Shown: positions 16,447-24,448 of the stretch, piece by piece | How the letters are laid out: each line of letters starts with the position of its first letter | Numbering within the stretch: the first letter of the stretch is position 1 | DNA from: Brevundimonas sp. SGAir0440 | GTDB taxonomy: Bacteria > Pseudomonadota > Alphaproteobacteria > Caulobacterales > Caulobacteraceae | DNA length: 64,000 bases | Reading direction: 5' to 3' | Assembly: GCF_005484585.1 (NCBI RefSeq) | Contig: NZ_CP039435.1 | Span: 2,914,001 to 2,978,000, forward strand | The notes under the pieces: generated by a model | The model's input: only the letters and a program-made list of their open reading frames with translations | Databases searched by the model: none | What the model was told of the DNA's origin: nothing | Program-made: the position numbers and the translations under genes

Positions 16447-16775
16447 GCCTTTTCGGAGGAAACAGGGGGACAATAAATTTCGGCCAGCACGGCGATGACC
16501 TTCAGGACGGCCGGATCGGCGATGCGGTAGAAGATGGTCGTGCCGTCTCGACGCGTGCTGACCAGCGCCTCTTCGCGCAGCTTTGCTAGGTGCTGGGACA
16601 GGGCCGATTGCGACAGGCCGACCTGGGGCAGCAGTTGGCCTACGGACATCTCGCCCTCGCCCACCTGACACAGGATCATCAGCCGCTTCTCGTTGGACAG
16701 CGCGCGCAGCAGCGCCGCCGCCTCGCCGGCGCTGGCCTGGAAACGCTCAAGTCCGATGGTCTGAAGGTCGATCAT
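16443..16775 (-). CDS. bigR: ArsR-family persulfide sensor repressor, BigR/SqrR type
   Basis: 110 residues with an ArsR winged helix-turn-helix (ALSNEKRLMILCQVGEGEMS; recognition helix LSQSALSQHLAKLREEALV; wing RRDGTTIFYRI). Only two cysteines are present, Cys36 (helix 2, ILCQ) and Cys102 (C-terminal helix, IYCPP). This pair is the signature of BigR/SqrR, which form a polysulfide bridge and release DNA when persulfide rises. The context (rhodanese, TauE, MBL enzyme) fits exactly. I chose the ATG at 16775; a TTG three codons upstream is the only other option and lies within the operator. Confidence 0.93.
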   Translation of the reverse strand: MIDLQTIGLERFQASAGEAAALLRALSNEKRLMILCQVGEGEMSVGQLLPQVGLSQSALSQHLAKLREEALVSTRRDGTTIFYRIADPAVLKVIAVLAEIYCPPVSSEKA

Positions 16776-16781
16776 GGGGCG

Positions 16782-16824
16782 CAATATATGCGCACTTGCT
16801 AAATAAGCAATGCCTAATATATTG
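16782..16824. promoter_or_regulatory. Operator of the bigR divergon (two co-centred inverted repeats)
   Basis: In the 71-bp gap between the divergent bigR and MBL genes, an outer inverted repeat (CAATATAT at 16782-16789 and ATATATTG at 16817-16824) and an inner one (TTGCT at 16796-16800 and AGCAA at 16806-16810) share exactly the same centre, base 16803. The AT-rich dyad contrasts with the GC-rich surroundings. BigR-type operators are AT-rich dyads overlapping the promoter, so this is the probable repressor site for both directions. Confidence 0.8.
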
Positions 16825-16846
16825 GATCGCGAAAGGAGCGTTCTCC

Positions 16847-17713
16847 ATGGCCCAATCTCCCGACGTCCGCGGCTTTTTCGATCCCGCGACCCACACCGTC
16901 ACCTATCTGGTCAGCGACCCCGCGACGGGTCAGGCAGCGATCATCGACCCCGTCCTGGACTTCGACGCGGCTTCGGCCCGCACCTCGACGCGGTCGATCG
17001 ACGCCGTCATGGCGGCGCTGCGGTCGGAAGCGCTGACCTTGGCCCTGGTGCTCGAAACCCACGCCCACGCCGACCACCTGACGGCGGCGGCGCACCTGCG
17101 TGCGACGACGGGAGTGTCGATCGGCATCGGCGGGCGGATCACCCAGGTTCAGTCCGCCTTCGGCCCCCTGTTCGACGCCGACGACGTGCGCCCGGACGGC
17201 GCGGTTTTCGATCATCTCTATGCGGACGGCGACGCGTTTGCCCTGGGCGATCTGAAGGTCGAGGTGATCCACACGCCCGGCCACACCCCCGCCTGTGTCA
17301 GCTATCGGATCGGCGATGCGGTCTTCACCGGCGACACCCTGTTCATGCCCGACTATGGCACGGCGCGAACGGACTTTCCTGGCGGCGACGCCCGGACCCT
17401 GTATCGCTCGATCCAGCGCCTGCTGAGCCTGCCCGACGGGACCCGCGTCTTCGTCGGCCACGACTACCTGCCACAAGGCCGCACCGACTACCGGTTCGAG
17501 ACCACCGTGGCCGAACAACGCGCGCACAATATCCACATTGGCGGCGGCGTATGGGAAGACGCCTTCGTCGCCATGCGCGAAGCCCGCGACGCCACCCTGG
17601 GCGCGCCGCAACTGATCCTGCCCTCGCTTCAGGTCAACATCCGCGCCGGCGACCTGCCGCCCCCCGACGCCAACGGCCAGCGCTACCTGCGCCTGCCGCT
17701 AAACGCGATCTGA
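16847..17713 (+). CDS. MBL-fold persulfide dioxygenase-like hydrolase (Blh/ETHE1-related)
   Basis: 288 residues. Metal-binding sequence LETHAHADHLTAAAHL, then HTPGHTPACVSYRIGDAVFTG, LFMPDYGTARTDFPGG and FVGHDYLPQGR. The MPDYGTARxDFPGGD stretch is typical of the ETHE1/Blh group, non-heme iron persulfide dioxygenases that oxidise glutathione persulfide to sulfite. N-terminal FFDPATHTVTYLVSD also fits Blh. I use the ATG at 16847, with AAGGAG at 16833-16838 as ribosome binding site; the long upstream ORF is antisense to bigR. It is divergent from bigR across one shared operator. Confidence 0.93.
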   Translation: MAQSPDVRGFFDPATHTVTYLVSDPATGQAAIIDPVLDFDAASARTSTRSIDAVMAALRSEALTLALVLETHAHADHLTAAAHLRATTGVSIGIGGRITQVQSAFGPLFDADDVRPDGAVFDHLYADGDAFALGDLKVEVIHTPGHTPACVSYRIGDAVFTGDTLFMPDYGTARTDFPGGDARTLYRSIQRLLSLPDGTRVFVGHDYLPQGRTDYRFETTVAEQRAHNIHIGGGVWEDAFVAMREARDATLGAPQLILPSLQVNIRAGDLPPPDANGQRYLRLPLNAI

Positions 17714-17716
17714 GCC

Positions 17717-19384
17717 TTACGCCGACCGCTGCTTCAGCGGCGCGGTGCCGTCGGCCAGGCTTTCGGCCAGATAGACCTCGGCCTCCTGCGCCGGCAGGGC
17801 GGGCGCATAGCCGAAGCCCTGACCATAGTGGCATTGCGCGTCCAGCAGCAGGCGGGCCAGTTCGGCGTTCTCCACCCCCTCGGCGACGACCTCCAGCGAC
17901 AGGTCGCGACCCAGGTTGACCACCGACTTGACGATCTTGGCAGAGCCCTCGTCCTTGTTCATCGTCAGCACGAAATAGCGGTCGATCTTCAGCGTATCGA
18001 ACGGCAGGCGCGCCAGATAGGACAGGGACGAGAAGCCGGTGCCGAAGTCGTCCAGCGCCAGCGAGGCCCCGACGTCTTTCAGCGATTGCAGCACCTCGGC
18101 GGCGCGGGCGGTGTCGCGCATGATGTCGCCTTCGGTGACTTCCAGCTTCAGCGCGCCCCTGGGCAGGCCCGTTTCCTTGATGATGCGCGCCACGTCCTCG
18201 CACAGATGCGGGCGCTCGATCTCGCCGACCGACAGGTTGACGCTGCAGAACAGCTTGCCGGCCAGCGGATGGCGTTCGATCCATTCGGCCAGCTGCCGCG
18301 CCGACTGGGTCATCATCAGCAGGCCCAGGTCGTTCATCATGCCCAGGTCGGCGGTCAGACCCAGGAACTCGTCCGGCGGCACCAGACCCCGGCGCGGGTG
18401 ACGCCAGCGCGCCAGGGCCTCGAAACCGGCGACGGCGCCGGTGTTCAGGTTCACGATCGGCTGGAAGAAGGGCACGATCTCGCCGCGCACGAAGGCGTTC
18501 CTCAGATCCGCCTCCAGCGCCAGACGGCTCAGGCTGTCGCTTTCAAGCGCCCGGCCATAGGCGGCCGATCCGCCGCGCCCGGCGCCCTTGGCCGATTCCA
18601 CCGCCAGCTCGACCCGGCGCAACAGTTCGGCGGCGTCGGGCGCATCCGGCCCGCCCTCCACCATCACCGCCCCGATGGAGACGGTCGGATAGATGTCGAA
18701 GCCCGCGACCCGCAGCGGCTGCTCCAGCGCGTCTCGAACGCGGTAGCTGGTGTGCGAGGCGGTCTTGGGCACGATGATGGCGAACTCATCCTCGCCGATC
18801 CGCGCGGCCGAGGCGTCCTTGTTGAAGGCGGCAGCCAGACGCGAGCCCAAGGCCGACAGCACCAGGTCGGTCCGCTCGTGCCCCAGCGCCTCGTTCAGGC
18901 GCCGCAGCCGGTCCACGTCGCCGACAACGATTTCGTATTCGCCGGGCTGGGTCAGCACCTCGCTGACGCGGGCCAGAAAGGCGCGACGATCCAAAAGGCC
19001 CGTCAGCGTATCACGGTCCGATCCGGCGAACTTGGTCTCCAGCGCCACGACGCCGGCGGCGCGCAGGCCGTCCTCCAGCCAGACGCCACGCCACAGACAG
19101 GTCTCGGACCCACGCATGCGCAGACGTACGGCGATCTCGGCGCCCTCGTCCTGGGGTTTGAGCATCCGCTCGGCCAGGCTGCGATCCTGCGGCATGGCCA
19201 GGGCGACAAATCCGGCGGCCGTGCATTCCGGCGCCAAAGGTCCCAGGCCCAGCGATCGTGTAGCCCCGGTGAAACGCAGTTCGTCCGCCGCGGGCGTCCA
19301 GACCCACAGAGCCGTTTCGGCGGCGGCCAGCGCCTCGATGGCGGTCGTGGCGTCCCAGGCCAGCGATCGGGATCGTGGTGTCAC
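17717..19384 (-). CDS. Cyclic-di-GMP protein with degenerate GGDEF and intact EAL domain
   Basis: 555 residues, GTG start with an upstream GAAGGG. Residues about 15-115 look like a PAS-type fold (ALWVWTPAADELRFTGATRS). The GGDEF domain (about 120-280) has GEDEF instead of GG[D/E]EF at residues 197-201, so cyclase activity is doubtful, though GTP binding may persist. The EAL domain (about 290-540) has GFEALARWRHP, FCSVNLS, KLEVTEGDIM, LDDFGTGFSSLSYL and KIDRYFV, the catalytic set of a c-di-GMP phosphodiesterase. It has no transmembrane helix. Ends are convergent with the MBL gene, four bases apart. Confidence 0.93.
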   Translation of the reverse strand: MTPRSRSLAWDATTAIEALAAAETALWVWTPAADELRFTGATRSLGLGPLAPECTAAGFVALAMPQDRSLAERMLKPQDEGAEIAVRLRMRGSETCLWRGVWLEDGLRAAGVVALETKFAGSDRDTLTGLLDRRAFLARVSEVLTQPGEYEIVVGDVDRLRRLNEALGHERTDLVLSALGSRLAAAFNKDASAARIGEDEFAIIVPKTASHTSYRVRDALEQPLRVAGFDIYPTVSIGAVMVEGGPDAPDAAELLRRVELAVESAKGAGRGGSAAYGRALESDSLSRLALEADLRNAFVRGEIVPFFQPIVNLNTGAVAGFEALARWRHPRRGLVPPDEFLGLTADLGMMNDLGLLMMTQSARQLAEWIERHPLAGKLFCSVNLSVGEIERPHLCEDVARIIKETGLPRGALKLEVTEGDIMRDTARAAEVLQSLKDVGASLALDDFGTGFSSLSYLARLPFDTLKIDRYFVLTMNKDEGSAKIVKSVVNLGRDLSLEVVAEGVENAELARLLLDAQCHYGQGFGYAPALPAQEAEVYLAESLADGTAPLKQRSA

Positions 19385-19415
19385 GCGTCTCGCCCTTCCA
19401 GACGGCCCCCGGCCG

Positions 19416-19994
19416 TCAACGCTCGTCCTCGACCAGGCCGAACAACAAATGGTCTGCCCACTCGCCGTTAATTTTCAAATAAGCGCGAGCCCGACCTTCG
19501 TTGCGAAAACCGGATTTCTCCAGCACCCGTCGCGACCCGTGGTTGGTGGGCAGACAGGCCGCCTCCAGCCGGTGCAGCTTCAGCTTGTCGAAGGCGTAGC
19601 CGACGACGGCCCGAACGCCCGCCGTCGCCACGCCCTGACCGGAAAACGGCTGACCGATCCAGTAGCCCAGCGTCCCCGTCTCGGCGACGCCGCGCCGCAC
19701 GTTCGACAGGGTCACCGCCCCCGCCAGGGCCTTGCCGTCCTGCACGAAGACGAAGAAGGGCCAGGCGTTGCCTAGCTCCATCTCGCGCGCATAGATCGAC
19801 AGCCGGCGCCGGAAGGCCGCCTTGGTCAGGTCGTCCTCGGGCCAGGCCGGCTCCCACGGCTGCAGATAGTCGCGCGAGCCGTCGCGCAGCGTGGACCAGG
19901 CGGCGTAATCGGCGGCGCGCGGCGGGCGCAGCATCACGCCGTCCCCCCGGATTACGGGGCCGGCCACATCGCTCATCCAGTCCAGAAGCGCCAT
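19416..19994 (-). CDS. GNAT-family N-acetyltransferase (RimJ/RimL-like)
   Basis: 192 residues. GNAT motifs: VMLRPPRAADYAAWSTLRD at the start, LGYWIGQPFSGQGVATAGVR (acetyl-CoA pyrophosphate loop, Q/R-x-x-G-x-A form) and LHRLEAACLPTNHGSRRVLE plus KSGFRNEGRARAYL, the typical RimJ-like C-terminal part. RimJ/RimL acetylate the N-termini of ribosomal proteins; many relatives act on other substrates, so the target is open. An alternative ATG at 19976 (MSDVAG) is possible. Confidence 0.91.
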   Translation of the reverse strand: MALLDWMSDVAGPVIRGDGVMLRPPRAADYAAWSTLRDGSRDYLQPWEPAWPEDDLTKAAFRRRLSIYAREMELGNAWPFFVFVQDGKALAGAVTLSNVRRGVAETGTLGYWIGQPFSGQGVATAGVRAVVGYAFDKLKLHRLEAACLPTNHGSRRVLEKSGFRNEGRARAYLKINGEWADHLLFGLVEDER

Positions 19995-20031
19995 CGATGG
20001 AGACTATAGCATCAAGATTCGGCTCTGAACC

Positions 20032-20637
20032 TTACGGTTCGGCCAAAAGTGTCGCGGTCAGCTTCAGCGCCAAGTCGCGTCCGAACCCCTCGGGCGCGCC
20101 CAGCATCGGCGTCAGGATGTCCCCGATCAGCCCCTCGGCGAAGGCCATATAGGCCGCCGTCACCACCAGGGCCTTGGCCCGCTCGGCCGCCCTGGGATCA
20201 TCGGGCGCCATGGCCGCCAGCCGTTCGGCCAGATCGCGCACCACCTCGGCGAAGCTTTCCGCCCGGCCCTGCTCGCGCGCCAGCGCCAGCCAGGCCGCCA
20301 TCTGCGAAGCCCCGCCCGGCCCGAAGGCGTCGAACACCACGCTCATCAGCCGCCCTGGCTCGACGCCGTCGCGCCCTTCTCCCGAGCCCTCGTTCAGGCC
20401 CGCCTCGATCCGTTGCGCCAGATCGCGCACCATCGCATCCATCAGCGCGCCCTGAAGCCCGGCCGCCGAGCCGAAATGGTGAATCAGATTGGCGTGACCC
20501 ACCCCCATCCGCTCGCCCACCGCCTTCAGCGTCACCGCCGCTGGCCCGCCCGACAGCAGCAGGTCGCGCGCCGCCTCCAGCGCCTCTTCACGCGCCACCG
20601 CCCCGCGTCGTCGCTTCACCGGACCATTAGTTGACAT
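20032..20637 (-). CDS. TetR-family transcriptional regulator
   Basis: 201 residues. N-terminal helix-turn-helix: REEALEAARDLLLSGGPAAV, LKAVGERMGVGHANLIHHFG, the expected TetR pattern with HFG in place of the usual YYF/HFG. The C-terminal ligand domain is helical (MLDAF-type stretch VVFDAFGPGGASQMAAWLALA) and unrecognisable as to ligand. It is divergent from the metal-dependent hydrolase gene at 20685, and a dyad overlaps its own start codon, suggesting it represses both itself and that gene. Confidence 0.92.
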   Translation of the reverse strand: MSTNGPVKRRRGAVAREEALEAARDLLLSGGPAAVTLKAVGERMGVGHANLIHHFGSAAGLQGALMDAMVRDLAQRIEAGLNEGSGEGRDGVEPGRLMSVVFDAFGPGGASQMAAWLALAREQGRAESFAEVVRDLAERLAAMAPDDPRAAERAKALVVTAAYMAFAEGLIGDILTPMLGAPEGFGRDLALKLTATLLAEP

Positions 20638-20650
20638 TGATGTCAGTTAA
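20627..20650. promoter_or_regulatory. Probable TetR operator
   Basis: A 24-bp imperfect palindrome with 11-base arms (TTAGTTGACAT, 2-base spacer, ATGTCAGTTAA; 9 of 11 positions complementary, perfect TGACAT/ATGTCA core). It lies between the divergent TetR and hydrolase genes and covers the annotated TetR ATG (20635-20637). Size and position fit a TetR dimer site. The core TTGACA could also serve as a -35 element for the rightward gene. Confidence 0.65.
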
Positions 20651-20684
20651 CTCCATCCTCCGCTTGAAATCGAGGAGCAGAACC

Positions 20685-21521
20685 ATGGCGAAATCCGCCA
20701 CACCCGCCGACCTCCAGATCAAGCCGCGCGACCTGCATATCGACCGCGAGGCTCCGACGCCACGCTGGTGGCTGAACGGCGACCCGTTCGGCACCGCCGT
20801 GATGAACGCGCTCAGCCTGACCTTCCCCGACGGCGAGCGGTTCTTCATCCAGTCGGTCAAGCGGTTCGCCAAGGACGCGCCCCCGGCCCTGACCGCCGAC
20901 ATCCGCGCCTTCACGGTCCAGGAAGGCGCCCACACCCGCGAACACATGGCCTTCAACGCCATCACCGAACGCGCCGGCTACGACACCGCCGAGATCGAGG
21001 CCTATGTCACCGCCCGTCTCGACATCGCCCGCGCCCGTCCGGCCCTGGCCCAGCTGGCGGCGACCATGGCGCTGGAGCATTTCACCGCCGCCTTCGCCCA
21101 TCGGCTGCTGGCCGATCCGGAGCTGCTGAAGGGCTCGCCCCACGACCTGGCCCGCCTGTGGCGCTGGCACTCCATCGAGGAGATCGAGCACAAGGGCGTG
21201 GCCTATGACGTCTTCCTGCACGCGACCCGGGACCTCAGTCCGCTGAAGCGCTGGCGCATCCGGCGCTGGGCCATGTTCCTGACGACCCTGCTGTTCACCC
21301 GCACGGTGCGCGAGACGACCTTCATGCTGCTGAAACAGGACGGCATCGTCGGCTGGCGCGCGCGTCTGGGCCTGTTCCGCTGGCTGTGGCTGAAGCCGGG
21401 TCTGTATCGCCGGATGATCGGCGACTACCTGGCCTTCTACAAACCCGACTTCCACCCGTGGCAGGTCGACGACCGCGACCTGATCGCCGACGCGGAGGCC
21501 GGTTTGGCCCAACCGGCCTGA
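20685..21521 (+). CDS. Predicted metal-dependent hydrolase (PF10118-type)
   Basis: 278 residues. Conserved pattern with repeated His/Glu metal ligands: FTVQEGAHTREHMAFN near residue 85, AATMALEHFTAAFAHRLL near 130 and RLWRWHSIEEIEHKGVAYDV near 170, arranged as in ferritin-like di-iron helical proteins. The family is annotated as metal-dependent hydrolase without a known substrate and is often found next to TetR regulators and lipid-related genes. I chose the ATG at 20685, preceded by GAGGAGC; the upstream start lies in the operator region. Confidence 0.87.
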   Translation: MAKSATPADLQIKPRDLHIDREAPTPRWWLNGDPFGTAVMNALSLTFPDGERFFIQSVKRFAKDAPPALTADIRAFTVQEGAHTREHMAFNAITERAGYDTAEIEAYVTARLDIARARPALAQLAATMALEHFTAAFAHRLLADPELLKGSPHDLARLWRWHSIEEIEHKGVAYDVFLHATRDLSPLKRWRIRRWAMFLTTLLFTRTVRETTFMLLKQDGIVGWRARLGLFRWLWLKPGLYRRMIGDYLAFYKPDFHPWQVDDRDLIADAEAGLAQPA

Positions 21522-21608
21522 TTGGCCGCCTACCCTCAAATCCGACCCCGCGACGGAGTTTTCGCCCAAAGGCGTTACAGTGTGCGGGGGACGGACGAGG
21601 AGAAAGCC

Positions 21609-23105
21609 ATGGCTTCATCACCGACCGACGCCGCCGTCGCCCTGACGCGCCTGGGTCTGGGCGCCCGGCCCGGCGAGATCGACCGCGTCGCCGCCGATCC
21701 GCGCGGCTGGGCCATGGGCCAGATCCGGCCCCAGGGCGCGCCCCAGCCGACCGGCCAGTTCGCCGACACCGCCGAACGCGTCGCCCAATATATCGACTAT
21801 CAGAGCGACGCCGGCCTGATCCGTCGCGACCGACGCGCCGCCGCTCCGGCGATGGCCGAGGCCGCCCCCTCCCCTGCCCCCGCTGCCGGCATGCCGGACG
21901 CGGCCGATCCGCAGGCCGTCGCCCGGCGCGAAGCCCGTCAGGCCGCCCGCCGCGATATCACCCAGGACACGGCGCAGGAGTTCCTGGCCCGCGCCCAGCT
22001 CGGCGCGACCACCGACGACGGCTTCGCCGAGCGCTGGGCCCTGTTCTGGTCGAACGCCCTGACCGTCTCGGCCGCCAAGTTCGCCAGCGGCGCCTTTGTG
22101 GGTCAGTATGAGCGCGAGGCCATCCGCCCCCACGTCTTCGGCCGGTTCGAGGATCTGGTCCTGGCCGCCGAACAGCACCCCGCCATGCTGCTCTATCTGG
22201 ATCAGGCCCGCTCTGTCGGTCCCGACAGCCTGGCCGGCGCACGCCGCAACACCGGGCTGAACGAAAACCTCGCCCGCGAGATGATGGAGTTGCACACGGT
22301 CGGCGCCGACGGCGGCTATACGCAAGGCGACGTGACCGAACTGGCGCGCGCCCTGACCGGCTGGTCCGTCCCCGCCGCCCGCGACCAGCGCCAGCCGGCT
22401 CGCCCTCAGCGCGCGCGCAGGATGGCCGCCCCGGCCGAGCCCAGTCCCGACGGCTTCGTTTTCCGCGCCAATGTTCACGAACCCGGGCCCCGCACCGTGA
22501 TGGGCAAAACCTATCCGGCGGCGGGCCTGGCCCAGGGTCAGGCCATCCTGCGCGACCTGGCCCGGCATCCGGCGACGGCCAAACGCCTGTCGCGCCGTCT
22601 CGCCGCCCATTTCGTCGCCGACGATCCGCCGCCCGCCCTGGTCGCCCGACTGGAAGCGGCCTGGACCGGCTCAGGCGGCGATCTGGCCCAGGTCGCCCGC
22701 GCCCTTGTCGACGCGCCTGAGACCTGGACGCCCCAGCCCGCCAAGATCAAGACGCCCTACGACTTCATCGTCTCAGCCCATCGCGCGCTGAGTACCCAGC
22801 CCCAGCGCGTCCAGCCGTTGCGCCAGGCCCTGCTCGACATGGGCCAGCCGCCGTTCGCGCCCCCGTCGCCCGAGGGCTGGCCGGACACGGCCGCCGACTG
22901 GGCCGGTCCCGACGCCCTGGTCAAACGGCTGAACTGGTCGCGCACCGCCGCCGATCTAGCGCAAGCAAGCGACCCCAATGCGGTCGCCGCCTCCGCCCTC
23001 GGCCCGCGCCTCGGCGAACGCACTCGCCTCGCCGTCGCCCGCGCCGAAAGCCGGCCCGAGGCCCTCACCCTTCTATTCATGTCGCCGGAGTTCCAACGCC
23101 GATGA
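21609..23105 (+). CDS. DUF1800 domain-containing protein
   Basis: 498 residues. The N-terminus (AAVALTRLGLGARPGEIDRV) and the core NTGLNENLAREMMELHTVGA plus GGYTQGDVTELARALTGW are diagnostic for DUF1800. A Pro/Ala-rich, probably disordered segment lies around residues 75-110 (EAAPSPAPAAGMPDAADP). There is no signal peptide. It overlaps the DUF1501 gene by four bases; this pair is widely conserved in proteobacteria and planctomycetes and of unknown function, presumably envelope related because the partner is exported. Start chosen at 21609 with the AGGAG at 21599-21603 region upstream. Confidence 0.92.
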   Translation: MASSPTDAAVALTRLGLGARPGEIDRVAADPRGWAMGQIRPQGAPQPTGQFADTAERVAQYIDYQSDAGLIRRDRRAAAPAMAEAAPSPAPAAGMPDAADPQAVARREARQAARRDITQDTAQEFLARAQLGATTDDGFAERWALFWSNALTVSAAKFASGAFVGQYEREAIRPHVFGRFEDLVLAAEQHPAMLLYLDQARSVGPDSLAGARRNTGLNENLAREMMELHTVGADGGYTQGDVTELARALTGWSVPAARDQRQPARPQRARRMAAPAEPSPDGFVFRANVHEPGPRTVMGKTYPAAGLAQGQAILRDLARHPATAKRLSRRLAAHFVADDPPPALVARLEAAWTGSGGDLAQVARALVDAPETWTPQPAKIKTPYDFIVSAHRALSTQPQRVQPLRQALLDMGQPPFAPPSPEGWPDTAADWAGPDALVKRLNWSRTAADLAQASDPNAVAASALGPRLGERTRLAVARAESRPEALTLLFMSPEFQRR

Positions 23106-24283
23106 CCGCCCTCAATATCAACCGCCGCCATCTGCTGGCCGCCGCCTCGGCCGGGATCGGTCTGGCCTTCGCCGGCCGCGTCGCCGCCCAGACCAACGGC
23201 CAGGCCAACAAGATGGTCGTCGTCATCGCGCGCGGCGCCATGGACGGCCTGTCCGTCACCGTGCCCTACGCCGATCCGAACTACGTCCCCTTGCGCGGCG
23301 GTCTGGCCATCGCCGCGCCCGGCGAGGCGAATGGCGCCCTGGCCCTGAGCGAAGGCTTCGGCCTGCACCCGGCGCTGGCGGGCCTGCACGCCCTCTATGG
23401 TCAGGGCCAGTTGCGCTTCGCCCCCGCCGTCGCCCTGCCCGTGCGCATCCGCTCGCACTTCGACGCCCAGGACGTGCTGGAGAACGGCGGCGAAGGTCTG
23501 CGCCAGCAATCCGACGGCTGGCTGAACCGCGCCATTGTCGCGGCCGGCGGAACGTCGCTGAAGGGCCTGTCGATCGGCGCCCAGACCCCGCTGATCCTGC
23601 GCGGCGACGCGCCGGTGTCCAGCTGGGCGCCCGGCGGTCTGGTGCGCGACGGCGACCGCATCGCCTCCCTGCTGCAGGACCTCTATGTCGAGGATCCGAT
23701 GCTGGGCCAGAACCTGGCGCGGGGTCTGGCGACCGAGCAGCTGGTCAGCATGGAGGGCGGCGACCAACGCCTGCGTCGCAACGACGTGCAGGGCCTGGGA
23801 CAGGCCGTCGCCAGGCTGATGACCGGACCGGAGGGCGCCGACATCGTCGCCGTCTCGCTGGACGGCTGGGACACCCATGCGGGCCAGCGCGCGCAACTCC
23901 AGACCCGGCTGACGGGCCTGGATCAACTGGTCACGGGCCTGAGGGACGGTTTGGGCGACGCCTGGTCGCGCACGGCGGTCATCGTCGCCACCGAGTTCGG
24001 CCGCACCGCCCGCGCCAACGGCACCCAAGGCACCGACCACGGCACCGGCTCGTCGCTTCTGCTGGCAGGCGGCGCGGTCAAGCAAGGCGGCCCCATCGGC
24101 GACTGGCCGACGCTTGCCGACAATCGCTTGTTCGAAAACCGCGACCTGGCCCCGACCCTGGACATCCGTTCAATCTTCAAGGGCGTGTTGCGCGATCACA
24201 TGGGCCTCGACCGCGCCGCCCTGGACGCCCGCGTCTTCCCCGGCAGCGCCGCCGAGGCCCCGACGATGGACGGTCTGGTCTAG
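23102..24283 (+). CDS. DUF1501 domain-containing protein, Tat-exported
   Basis: 393 residues. Twin-arginine signal at the N-terminus (NRRHLLAAASAGIGLAFAG, then AAQ cleavage-like). The body has family motifs VVVIARGAMDGLSVTVPYAD, VRIRSHFDAQDVLENG, SLDGWDTHAGQ and VATEFGRTARANGTQGTDHG, the last pair resembling alkaline-phosphatase/sulfatase superfamily metal sites. Function of the family is unproven. ATGA overlap with the DUF1800 gene indicates joint expression. Confidence 0.92.
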   Translation: MTALNINRRHLLAAASAGIGLAFAGRVAAQTNGQANKMVVVIARGAMDGLSVTVPYADPNYVPLRGGLAIAAPGEANGALALSEGFGLHPALAGLHALYGQGQLRFAPAVALPVRIRSHFDAQDVLENGGEGLRQQSDGWLNRAIVAAGGTSLKGLSIGAQTPLILRGDAPVSSWAPGGLVRDGDRIASLLQDLYVEDPMLGQNLARGLATEQLVSMEGGDQRLRRNDVQGLGQAVARLMTGPEGADIVAVSLDGWDTHAGQRAQLQTRLTGLDQLVTGLRDGLGDAWSRTAVIVATEFGRTARANGTQGTDHGTGSSLLLAGGAVKQGGPIGDWPTLADNRLFENRDLAPTLDIRSIFKGVLRDHMGLDRAALDARVFPGSAAEAPTMDGLV

Positions 24284-24448
24284 CCGCCACGCTTGCTTTT
24301 TGCGGCGCAACATCGCATCAGGACGCCATCACCTTGGACCCGGCCCTGTTCGCAGGCGACGGGTGGCTATCCCCGCCGCCGATCCGCTGGGAAACCGAGC
24401 CGCCGGAAACCGAAGCATCGGTCAGGCTCATCCAGATGAAATCCTGAA

